Assembly (NCBI GenBank): GCA_014529385.2 | Contig: CM043944.1 | Location: 77,641,884 to 77,705,883, forward strand | DNA length: 64,000 bases | Reading direction: 5' to 3' | From: Adiantum capillus-veneris | Lineage: Eukaryota; Streptophyta; Polypodiopsida; Polypodiales; Pteridaceae | Part shown: positions 35,061 through 45,050 of the stretch, piece after piece | Layout of the letters: each line of letters starts with the position of its first letter | Position numbering within the stretch: position 1 is the first letter of the stretch | The notes under the pieces: generated by a model | Database searches by the model: none | Seen by the model: the letters and a program-made list of their open reading frames with translations, nothing else | Told to the model about the DNA's origin: nothing | Position numbers and translations under genes: made by a program

Positions 35061-38000
35061 CAAGTATATATAATGAGTCTTCAAACTAATAATCCAAGGG
35101 AAGAGAGTAGCAAGGTCCACTACTTGTCCAAGCTCAGCTCTAGACAACATAGAAAGATGCTAGTTCTACTAATTGTCTAATTATAGGCATGGAGAAATGA
35201 TAGAAGGTTGACCACTTGTCCAACCTATCATCTCTAGTAAGATGGGAGGTTTGGCCTTAAGATTCACCATGTAACCAACCTATACATCATTGTATTATGA
35301 AGAGTAAAAAAGCAAAGCTCCACCACTTGTCCAAGCTAGTTCTAAAATCCACATGGAGATAAGCAAGCTCCACCATTTGTCGAATCTCTCTTCCATTAAA
35401 ACATGAAAAAACTCATCTATGTTGTACAGGGGGACTTTTTTCCAAGGTCCACCACTTGTCCAAGCTAGGATCCCTAGTAGCACGAGTGTTTTGGTCTCAA
35501 GATACACCACTTGTACACTCTATGTCATTATATTAAGAAGAACTATGTATTAAGGTCCACCACTTGTCCAACCTATAAGGTTATATCTTAAATGGTATCC
35601 TTTCTCACCACTTGAAATGCCCATGATATGTTTACACGGGGGTTTCATTCCAAGGTCCACCACTTGTCCAAGCTAACTCTATTCAAACATAGAGAGAAGC
35701 AAAGGTCCACCACTTGTCCAAGCTAACTCTATTCAAACATAGAGAGAAGCAAAGGTTCACCACTTGTCAAAGCTAGGCTCCGTTGAAGTATGGAGAGAAG
35801 TAACCTCCATCATTTTTCCAAGATAGGTGCCATTCAAACATGGAAAGAATCAAGATCTACCATGTCTCCGAGATTCTAGGCTCCATTGAAACACCCTAAA
35901 ACCATGATATTTTGTACATGGGGTGTTTGCATTCAAGGTCTACCACTTCTCTAACGTATTATACCTAGTAGCATGAGTGATTTGGTCTTAAGATTCACCA
36001 CTTATCCACTCTATGTCATTATATTAAGAATAACTGGGTGTTAAGGTCCACCACTAGTCCAACCTATAAGGGTATATCTTAAATGGTATCCTTCACCACT
36101 TATCAAGGTCCATCACCACTTTTCCAACCTATAAGGTTATATCTTGAATGATATTTTTCCTCATCACTTGTAATGTCCATGCTATGTTTTACAAAGGGGT
36201 TTTGTTCCAAGACCCACCACTTGTCCAAGCTAACTCCATCCACCACTTGTCCAAGATAGGCTCCATTGAAACATGGAGAGAAGGATGATCCACCATTTCT
36301 CCAAGATAGGTTCCATTGAAACATTGAGAGAAGCAATCTCCACCATGTCTCCAAGCTAGGCTCCATTGAAATACCCTAAACCCATAATTTTGTACATGAG
36401 GGGTTTACATTCAAGGTCCACCACTTGTCCAACCTATAATCCCTAGTAGCAAGAGTGGTTTGGTCTCAAGATTCACCACTTGTACACTCTATGTCATTAT
36501 ATTAAGAAGAAATATGTGTTAAAGTCCACCACTTGTCCAGCCTATAAGGTTATATTTTAAATAGTATCCTTTCTCACCACTTGAAATGCCCATGATATGT
36601 TTTACATGGGGGTTTCATTCCAAGGTCCACCACTTGTCCAAGCTAACTCTATTAAAACATATAGAGAAAGAAAGGTCCACCACTTGTCCAAGCTAGGCTC
36701 ATTGAAACATGGAGAGAAGGAACCTCCACTGTTTCTCCTAGATAGGCTCCATTGAAACATGGAGAGAAATAAGCTCCACCATGTCTCCAAGTTGCTAGGC
36801 TCCATTGAAATACCCAATACCCATAATTTTTTGTACATGGGGGGTTTACATTCAAGGTTCACCACTTGTCCAACCTATTATCCCTAGTAGGTTTGGTCTC
36901 ATGATTCACCACTTGTCCACTCTATGTCATTATATTAAGAGGAATTAGGTGTTAAGGTCCACCACTTATCCAACCTATAATGTTATAGCTTGAATGGTAT
37001 TTTTTCTCACCACTTGTAATGCCCATGACATGATTTACATGGGGGTTTTGTTCCAAGGTACACCACTTATCCAAGATAAATCTATTGAAACATAGAGAGA
37101 AACAAAGGTCCACCACTTTTCCAAGCTAGGCTGCATTGAAACATGGACCTTAATACCAAATTATTTCTAGTAGCATGAGTGATATTTTGTACATGGGGCA
37201 TTTACATTCAAGGTCCACCACTTGTCCAACCTATTTCCCTAGTAGGTTTGGTCCCAATTTCACCACTTATCCACTCTATGTCATTATATTAAGAATAATT
37301 GGGTGTTAAGGTCCACCACTTGTCCAACCTATAAGGTTATATATTGAATGGTATTTTTTCTCACCACTTGTAATGCCCATGATATGTTTTACATGGGGTT
37401 TTTGTTCCAAGGTCCACCACTTTTCCAAGATAACTCTATTTAAACATAGAGAGAAACAAAGGTCCACCACTTGTCCAATCTAGGCTCCATTGAAACATGG
37501 AGAGAATGATGCTGCACCATTTATCCAAGATAGGCTGCATTGAAACATGGAGAGAAGCAAGCTTTACCATGTTTCCAAGCTAGGATCCATTGAAACACTC
37601 TAGGGGGTTTTATTTCAAGGCCCACCACTTGTTTAACCTATTATCCCTAGTAGCATGAGTGGTTTGGTTTCAAGATTCACCACTTGTACACTCTATGTCA
37701 TTATATTGTGTTAAAGTCCACCACTTGTCCAACCTATAAGGTTATATCTTAAATGGTATCCTTTCTCGCCACTTGAAATGCCCATGATATGTTTTACATG
37801 GGAGTTTCATTCCAAGATCCACCACTTGTCCAAGCTAACCATATTCAAACATAGAGAGAAACAAAGGTCCACGACTTGTCCAAGCTAGGCTCCATTGAAA
37901 CATGGAGAGAAGGAACCTCCACCATTTCTCCTAGATAGGCTCCATTAAAACATGGAGAGAAGTAAGTTCCACCATGTCTCCAAGATGCTAGGCTCCATTG

Positions 38001-38915
38001 AAATACGCAAAACCCATGATATTTTGTACATGGGTGATTTACATTCAAGGTCAACCATTTCTCCAACCTATTATCCCTAGTAGGTTTGGTCTCACAATTC
38101 ACCACTTTTCCACTATATGTCATTATAATAAGAGGAATTGGGTGCTAAGGTCCACCACTTGTCCAGCCTATAAGGTTATACCTTGAATGGTATTTTTTCT
38201 CACCACTTGTAATGCCCATGACATGCTTTACATGGGGGTTTTGTTCCAAGGATCACCACTTGTCCAAGAAAATTCTATTGAAACATAGAGAGAAACAAAG
38301 GTCCACCACTTTTCCAAGCTAGGCTCCATTGAAACATGGACCTTAATACCAAATTATTCCTAGTAGCATGAGTAATATTTTGTACATGGGGGGTTTGCAT
38401 TCAAGGTCCACCACTTGTCCAACGTACTTTTCCTAGTAGGTTTGGTCGCAAGATTCACCACTTGTCCACTCTATGTCATTATATTAATAATAATTGGGTG
38501 TTAAGGTCCACCACTTTTCCAACCTATAAGGTTATATATTGAATGGTATTTTTTCTCACCACTTGTAATGTCCATGATATGTTTTACATGGGGATTTTGT
38601 TCCAAGGTCCACCACTTGTCCAAGCTAGATCTGTTCAAACATAGAGAGAAACAAACATGCACCACTTGTCCAAGGTAGGCTCCATTGAAACATGGAGAGA
38701 ATGATGCTCCACCATTTATCCAAGATAGACTCCATTGAAACATGGAGAGAAGTAAGCTCCACCATGTTTCCAAGATGCTAGAGTCCATTGAAATACCCAA
38801 AACCCCTGATACTTTGTACATGGGGGGTTTACATTCAAGGTCCACCACTTGTCCAACCTATTATCCCTAGTAGCATGAGTGGCTTGGTCTCAGGATTCAC
38901 CACTTGTCCACTCTA
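35061..38915 (-). repeat. Satellite block C (reversed orientation)
   Basis: The 20-mer now appears on the plus strand as AAGGTCCACCACTTGTCCAA. The phrase CACTTGTCCAACCTATAAGG recurs at about 35565, 36058, 36535, 37320, 37730, 38160 and 38515, giving units of roughly 350-490 bp that correspond in reverse to those of block B, including GAAACATGGAGAGAA blocks. It lacks the ten-subunit order. It lies wholly between the two NIF exons. Confidence 0.9.
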
Positions 38916-39278
38916 TATCATTATATTAAGAAAAATTGGGTTTCCATATCTAAATGGATCTTTGCTTGGATAAGTGGTAGACCTTGAGACCTAAATACCC
39001 ATTCTACACTAGAGCATTGGTTAAGCCTTATACACTTCAAGCATACCTTTAACAACAAGTAGTAGTTATTAGTTGACTTAAATCTAGTTGAACTCCATGG
39101 TATTGAGACTAAGAGAGAGTGTAGCATAAAAAAGAGTCAGGATTTTAATTTGACTTTCTTTCTATTAATGAGTAGATCATAGATGGATTTTGGTATCTAA
39201 TAAAACCTTAGGGTAGACAATGTAAAAATCATGTCTATTGTTGTGTTTGCATTAAGTGTTCTTGTTCTTTAATTTCAG
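38916..39278. other. Spacer before the second NIF exon
   Basis: One forward 20-mer variant near 38963, otherwise unique AT-rich sequence. It ends in the acceptor TTCTTTAATTTCAG at 39278. Confidence 0.5.
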
Positions 39279-40054
39279 AACCATTACAGAAAAATGGATT
39301 GGCTATATGCTGGCATAAATTGAAGAAAACTATTGAATTACCCATCCAACCTCCTCCAAGACCTTGTCCAAGGAATGAATCACCTCCTTATCACCTACCA
39401 CTTGCTTTCAAGGACATCAAAAGAGTACTTATCTTGGATCTAGAGGGGTTACTTCTCAAGACAGTTGAAATGAAACATGGAGATTCTATGCCATCTTGGG
39501 CTCAACACATGCGACTTGTGGAGGACAAAGATGAAGTTTATCATGTGGTGCGACCAGACGCACAAAGTTTTTTGGATTTTTGTGCTGAATACTTTGAGCT
39601 ATGGATATGGAGTTGCTATAACTTAACAAGGGTGCAACGCATCACACAAAAGTGTTTTCCTGAGCAGTATACCAAGTTCAAGGTGTTTATGAGTAACAAA
39701 AATTGCCAAAATCCAAATATCATGTTAGGATTTACAAGGGTTTATCACAAAAATCTGAGTGATATTTGGAAGATATTTGAGGATTTGGATGCAAACAATA
39801 CCTTAATTTTTGATGACACTCCATATAGGGTGATGTGGAACATGCCAGGGACATATCTTATATTTCCAAAGATGTGGAGGCAAACTTCCGAGCAACTTCA
39901 AAACTTCTTGCAGAGAACCATAATTCCATGGTTGGTAGGATGGTTGTATGCAAGAGATAAGAGAGTCTATACATATAACACAATTGTAAATCAGTATAGT
40001 GATTCTGAGACAAATTATGTCCTTGGTGTGTACTTGTCAACACGAAAGCATTGA
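39279..40054 (+). CDS. FCP1/NIF-type HAD domain exon 2 (phosphatase-like)
   Basis: Open from a phase-1 acceptor (first two bases AA complete a codon) to TGA at 40052, about 258 codons. A Pro-rich entry (PIQPPPRPCP) is followed by motif I LILDLEGLLL (about 39432-39461), YHVVRPDAQSFLDFC, WIWSCYNLTRVQRI and motif III LIFDDTPYRVMWNMPGTYLIFP (from about 39806). Motif I reads DLEG, so the second acidic position is Glu rather than Asp. It is clearly paralogous in layout to the exon at 32927 but only moderately similar and lacks the SAP-like tail. There is no good initiator. An AATAAA overlaps the stop codon, fitting a terminal exon. Confidence 0.75.
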
Positions 40055-40059
40055 ATAAA
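40054..40059 (+). promoter_or_regulatory. AATAAA polyadenylation-type signal
   Basis: AATAAA overlaps the final base of the TGA of the second NIF exon. Further T-rich sequence follows (40120-40140). Confidence 0.4.
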
Positions 40060-40172
40060 TATGGCTATAAGATGCTTTTTTTATTCTAGTGTGTATCTTT
40101 CAACATTTGTATAATTTGATATAGTCTTTTTTTTTTTATATAAAAGGTGTGTCAATTTTATGAACACTTGAA

Positions 40173-40278
40173 TGGAGTGCACCCTACTCTAAGGGGACTT
40201 CAATGTACTATTGGAGTGCATCCTATTGTAAGGGGACTCTGATGTATTGCTAGAGTGCACCCAAATTTTTGGGGACTC
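40173..40278. repeat. 39-bp tandem repeat, three copies
   Basis: T(G/A)GAGTGCA(C/T)CC starts at 40173, 40212 and 40251, each copy ending near GGGGACT. It lies just 3' of the second NIF exon. Confidence 0.85.
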
Positions 40279-40685
40279 ATTTTTTATTTGATTGGGGCCT
40301 ATGTTGGGTCATATAGTAAAAGAAATTCATTTTTTGTCAATTCATATCGAGGTTGCATTTATTTGGAACTATGAAAGAATTGATGTTTGATGTCAAAATA
40401 AAACTTGTAAGTGTGGATCAGAGAATTCATGGACTTTAAATATGTGAGAGGGATCTTTTTCTTGGGCACAAATGTTTGCTTCAAGAATTTTGTCATTACA
40501 TACTTTATGTGAAAGAGTTTTAGAACCTAAAAGACTTTGAAAACAAAACTATGGAATCTAAGTGCATGTATTCTTGAATGGCTTGAAAGTTGATGTATAC
40601 ATGCATGTCGCCTTGATGAAGATTTAGATCTGACAAGATGGAAAGATATAATTTTTGGACGTTACCTTTGTCAATTTGGTAATAA

Positions 40686-40812
40686 CATATTTAACTTTCT
40701 TTTAATATGGGTGGAAAATATATTATTATGTGCATTTGGAAAATATATTATTATGTGCATATTTAACTTTCTTTTAATATGGGTGGAAAATATATTATTA
40801 TGTGCATTTGGA
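40686..40812. repeat. 72-bp tandem duplication
   Basis: CATATTTAACTTTC... starts at 40686 and again at 40758, nearly identical, with an internal repeat of TGGAAAATATATTATTATG. Confidence 0.85.
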
Positions 40813-40889
40813 ACCTAATTGCTTGACCTTCAAACCAAGATTCCTATGTTATTTTTTCATATACTTTTTTATACTGAATTAAGATTGTG

Positions 40890-42250
40890 GATGCAAGGTC
40901 CACCACTTGTTCAAGTTAGATTGAAGAAAGTATATATACTGAGTCTTCAAACTAGTAAACCAAGGGGAGAGAGAAGCAGGGTCCATCACTTGTCCAAGCT
41001 CATCTCTAGACAACATAGAGAGATGTTATGTCTACTAATTGTCCAATATAGTCATGGAGAAATGATAGAAGGTTGATCCACTTGTCCAACCTATCATCTC
41101 TAGTAAAATGGGAGGTTTGGCCTTAAGATTCACCATGTAACCAACATATACTTCATTGTATTATGAAGAGTAGAAAAGAAAAGCTCCACCACTTGTCTAA
41201 GGTAGTTCCAAAATCAACATGGAGAGAAGAAAGCTTCACCATTTGTCCAAGATAGGCTCCATTAAAACATGGAAAACCTCATATATGTTGTACATGGAAG
41301 CTTTTTTCCAAGGTCCACCACTTGTCCAAGCTAGGATCCATTAAAACATGGATAGAAACAAGGCTCCACAACTCGTCCAACCTTTATAGCTGCGAAGTGT
41401 ACCGGTTGTCTAAACTAGGCATGGGAAAATAATAGAAGGTCCACCACTTATCCAATATATTATCTCTAATAGCATGGGAGGTTTGGTCTCAAGATTTAGG
41501 AATTGGCTGACCTGTATTTCATTGTATTATGATGAATTTGGTTTTAAAGTCAACTACTTATCCAAGCTATAAGTTTATATCTTGAATGGTATTCCTTCCC
41601 ATCACTTAGAAAACCAATGATATGTTGTACATGGGAGGGTTTGTTACATCCAAGCTAGTTTCATTGAAACATGGATGAAGACAAGCTCCACCATTTGTTA
41701 AAGCTAGACTCCATTGAAATCTAGAAAATCCATTCTATGTTGTACATGGGGTTTTTGTTTTAAGGTCCAACACTTGTCCAAGCTAAGATCCATTGAAACA
41801 TGGAGTAGAGAAACACTCCACCACTTGTCCAAGCTAGGCAACATTGATAGTAGTTGGTTTATTTTGAAGATCCACCACGTGTCTAAGCTAACTCTATTGA
41901 AACATAGAGAGAAGCAAAGGTCCACCAACTGTTCAAGCTAGGCTCCATTGAAACATGGACAGAAGCAAGCTCCACCATTTCTCCAAGATAGACTCCATTG
42001 AAACATGGAGAGAATCAAAGGTCCACCATTTCTCCAAGCCAAGATCTAGTTGTCCAACCTATAAGGTTATATCTTAAATGGTAATCTTTCTAATCACTTG
42101 GAATACCCATGATATGTTTTACATGGGGGTTTTGTTCCAAGATCACCACTTGTCCAAGCTAACTCTATTGAAACATAGAGAGAAGCAAAGGTCCACCACT
42201 TGTCCAAGCTAGTCTCCATTGAAACAAGGAGAGAAGCAAGCTCCATCATT
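40890..42250 (-). repeat. Satellite block D (reversed orientation)
   Basis: AAGGTCCACCACTTGTCCAA variants recur through this interval. The first 400 bp (about 40930-41330) are a direct duplicate of about 35062-35460. Beyond 42250 a few forward copies occur (42270, 42490) before the array ends. Confidence 0.85.
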
Positions 42251-43550
42251 TCTCCAAGATAGGCTAGCATGGATAAGTGCACCTTGAAACCAACCTTCCT
42301 ATGAGGCAATAGAGCATATGCTACATATTTTATGTATGTCCCATGCCTCAAATTAAGAAGTTATAGATTAGAAGTGGACCTTGCTTGAATGTCACATGCA
42401 ATAAATTAAGGAAAAATAGCCAAGTGGATTGTATTCCTCAATGGATCCTTGCTTTCACAAGTTGTGAACCTTGAGTCACTTTTACATTAACTTGGACAAG
42501 TGGTGGACCTAGAAACCAAGCTCTCCATGTTGAGATAAGTTGTAGTTAGGACAGTAGAACATAGAAAACGATAATGGATGCAATATACTCGTCTCCTAAT
42601 AATCCAATTGATTGAAACCATGGTATTTTAGTTGTTTTCATTGTGTATTGTATGTGCATAAAGTGGAATGAGACCTTAAGAAAACTCAAATTTTTGACAA
42701 AATCTCTATATTTTGTACATGATATATTGAAAGTTGTCCAACCTGGGAATTGGGATTTTCCCACTTTACCTAATATGGTCTTTTTGGCACTTCTATCGAT
42801 TTTCCAATAATTGAATCCCATATCTCCCATATTGTAGCAATGCTTTAATATCTTGTGTGCAAAGTCTACAAGGATTGCCATTGACAGATGCGCAAGATCT
42901 CACAAAATGAAAATGCTACGTCAATTGGTCTTACTTCGTGCCTTTTGAAAAGTTCTTGCAGAGAACGCCCTCTTCACGCACCATCAATAAGTCCTTCACA
43001 AACAGCGTTGCTTGTGCTGCCTTTCATATGATGCGAACACTCCTTGCCAATTCACCACATGTTGCAAATCGGGTATCAAGCACTGAAAGTGGGAATAGGG
43101 TGTGAATGAGGTCAAGCGACCGAGGGAAATAAGCTCATATGAATGATCTCTTAGATTGGTTAAATTAGGTTGGCCACTATTTCAAAATAGTGTGAACACA
43201 AAAGAGAAAAAAAATGAGCTCTCTGTGTCTGTGGCAGCGAATACAAACGCTATGAGAAGTGCCACTCCCAAGAATCAGCAGCGTTTTGAGAAGTTGCAGT
43301 CCACAAGCTTAATCACCGACACCTTAGCAATGATCACCTCATGCACAGCGTTCTGAGATGCTGTGTTTGCACCAAGTAGCCACTAAGGAGGAGGAAGATG
43401 ATGAGGTGCTCTACTGCAGATTTGACTGCGTTTTGATATGTCGTCTTGCACCTAGGGGAGCAACGTGCGCTATGTGATGCTCTTGAAATAGTCAAAGCCC
43501 GCCTGTAGCCGCCAAAATCGACAGCTTCTTGAGATGCAGCAGAACACGAA
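42251..43550 (-). other. 5' leader of the 41-kb element, no gag recognised
   Basis: In element sense this follows the primer-binding site. A frame of 111 codons (42881-42546, minus) has no recognisable motif. CTGCAGTTTGA/AACGC-type words are scattered at 43250-43520. Nothing resembles capsid or a CCHC knuckle. Confidence 0.45.
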
Positions 43551-43562
43551 GCTCTGATACCA
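43551..43562 (-). promoter_or_regulatory. Primer-binding site (initiator tRNA-Met)
   Basis: Minus strand TGGTATCAGAGC, the standard plant tRNA-Met PBS, separated by 2 nt from the CA end of the 5' LTR. It fixes the element's orientation as right to left. Confidence 0.9.
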
Positions 43563-43564
43563 GT

Positions 43565-43842
43565 TGTTGGAACTTGCGGTTAGCTATGGTGGGTGTAGCC
43601 TGAGGCAAGCCATGGCGTGGAAGATGAGCAGAGCAGAAAACAAGAGAGAGAGAGAGAGAGAGAGATCAGAGATTCGACACCAGTAGAAAAAAAATGCTAT
43701 TGTTTATTACATCTTGTGTAAGAGCCTTACATTGTATATATAGAAAAAGTGTGTCATGCAAACCGGGCTTATAACTAAACTGTACTGCATGCCTATGAGA
43801 CTTGTTCTCACGGGCTGACCGAAAAAAGGCTTGAACCCAACA
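43565..43842 (-). repeat. 5' LTR of the 41-kb element (right side)
   Basis: 278 bp, TG...CA. On the minus strand it has TATATATA (about 43735-43742) and AATAAA (about 43702-43708), consistent with U3/R. It aligns end to end with 2635-2940. Confidence 0.9.
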
Positions 43843-43847
43843 AGAAG
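43843..43847. repeat. Target-site duplication AGAAG, right copy
   Basis: Matches 2630-2634 and directly follows the LTR end. Confidence 0.9.
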
Positions 43848-44440
43848 TTGCATGTCCCTATGACCACGATCACTATTGATGTTCCTACAGCCAATACCCT
43901 TGCACAAGATCACGTTCGCATTTTGCAAGAAGTCACCACAACTATCCAAAAAGCTCAAGCACGCTACACCACACAAGCAAGAAGCATAAGTTCGATGAGT
44001 TCACTTTAAATTATTATGTTCGGCTGCGTATTGAAAAAAGAATTGTTTGAAGAACATTGAAAAGCACCCCAAGGTCAAGTTAGCTCCTAGATTTTATGGA
44101 CCCTTCAAGATCATCGAAATCATTAACCCCAATGCATACAAGCTTGACATTCCACATCACTGGCGCATACACAATTGCTTCCATGTTAGTTTGTTGTAAA
44201 AATTTAAAAGCACCGCACCTATTGCACCTGTTTTTGAAGACCCACCATTATTCAAAGATGATGAAGAATTATTAATTCCAGCATCTATTATTAATCATGA
44301 TCTTACTACTACATGCAATTGGTACACAATATCACACATACCTTGTTAAATATAAGAATCACTCTGTTGAAGAATGTCAATGGCTTCCGACGTCCACCTT
44401 TAATTCCCATGTACTAGCACTTGATTTTTTCATACCACAA
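43848..44440 (+). pseudogene. Chromovirus integrase C-terminus and chromodomain (3' half of the interrupted element)
   Basis: Continues the frame left at 2634. It shows an integrase helix (QDHVRILQEV...), then YGPFKIIE (GPF/Y motif, about 44098-44120), WRIHNCFHVSLL and, in a shifted frame, YLVKYKNHSVEECQWLP (about 44341-44391), the C-terminal strand and aromatic cage region of a chromodomain. Several stops and at least one frame shift are present. It would have followed pol in a typical plant chromovirus. Confidence 0.85.
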
Positions 44441-44991
44441 TCACAATAATTCACTTAGGCCTGACGAGGCACCCTTAGGCAATGCATAGCGTCAAAATTT
44501 GGTGGAGTAGTTTAGTTGACCATGAAAGGAATGGAATACAATGAATGAAATGGATTGGTACGTTGGTTGGTTTTTTTAAGGAATTGATTCAAACACGTGT
44601 TAGAGCTCCTACACTTGAAAAAGGCAGGTTTCTCCATTATACACTTTTTATGGAACTCATTGATGTTACATACATGTGTATTAGAGTTCCTACGCCTAGT
44701 GATGCAGGACTCTTTGTGATGTTTTACATGTGGAACTAGCCCACCACATGTTTTTTGCAAATTTTTATGATTAACTAAGGTCAGTTGCTTTTATAACCCC
44801 AGGGTATGTTATGGAATGGATGATGAGAAGGCTGAGACTAACATTTATGTTTATGTGTGCGTGATGTAGTAGGTCAAGGAAGATGAGTCATGGGCAAGTG
44901 GCTGACAGTAGCTATTAGGACATTGAATAATCCAATAAGACATAGGCTTTGTAGTTAGTTCAATAAAGTCCCCTTATCCCAAAGTGGAATG

Positions 44992-44993
<2 letters not shown>

Positions 44994-45047
<54 letters not shown>
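44994..45047. repeat. (TA)n microsatellite
   Basis: About 27 TA dinucleotides without interruption. Confidence 0.95.

Positions 45048-45050
<3 letters not shown>

Larger units (their letters stand above)
2635..43842 (-). mobile_element. Giant (about 41.2 kb) LTR-bounded element without recognisable gag-pol
   Basis: Seen directly: two LTRs of one family start TGTTGG and end CCAACA and are flanked by AGAAG duplications. A TGGTATCAGAGC primer-binding site lies 2 nt inside the right LTR and a G-rich polypurine tract touches the left LTR. All four signals agree that transcription of the element runs right to left. Reading of the target chromovirus is continuous once the insert is removed. By eye the LTRs differ at about 16-18 positions over roughly 275 aligned bases, plus (AG)n length. 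No reverse transcriptase, RNase H, integrase or protease motif was found in 2941-43564. The contents are a DUF7869-like gene in sense, a ParB/SET/NIF locus in antisense and inverted satellite arrays. It may be a giant non-autonomous element, or an ordinary one enlarged by later nested insertions. Confidence 0.85.

Noticed and set aside
7258-42250. CRISPR-like appearance of short repeats with spacers
   Set aside because: Eukaryotic context, spacers are themselves repeated, unit sizes vary and no cas genes are present; it is a plant satellite.
3665-42779. GACCATATTAGGTA inverted at 3665 (plus) and 42779 (minus), considered as terminal inverted repeat of a nested DNA transposon
   Set aside because: The match is about 14 bp, the flanks diverge quickly and no target duplication adjoins it. 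It stays only as a weak hint.
42546-42881. 111-codon minus-strand frame near the 5' leader as a possible gag
   Set aside because: No capsid or zinc-knuckle features and no sign of coding bias.
44994-45047. (TA)n run as a replication origin or cruciform regulator
   Set aside because: Ordinary microsatellite with no associated conserved sequence.
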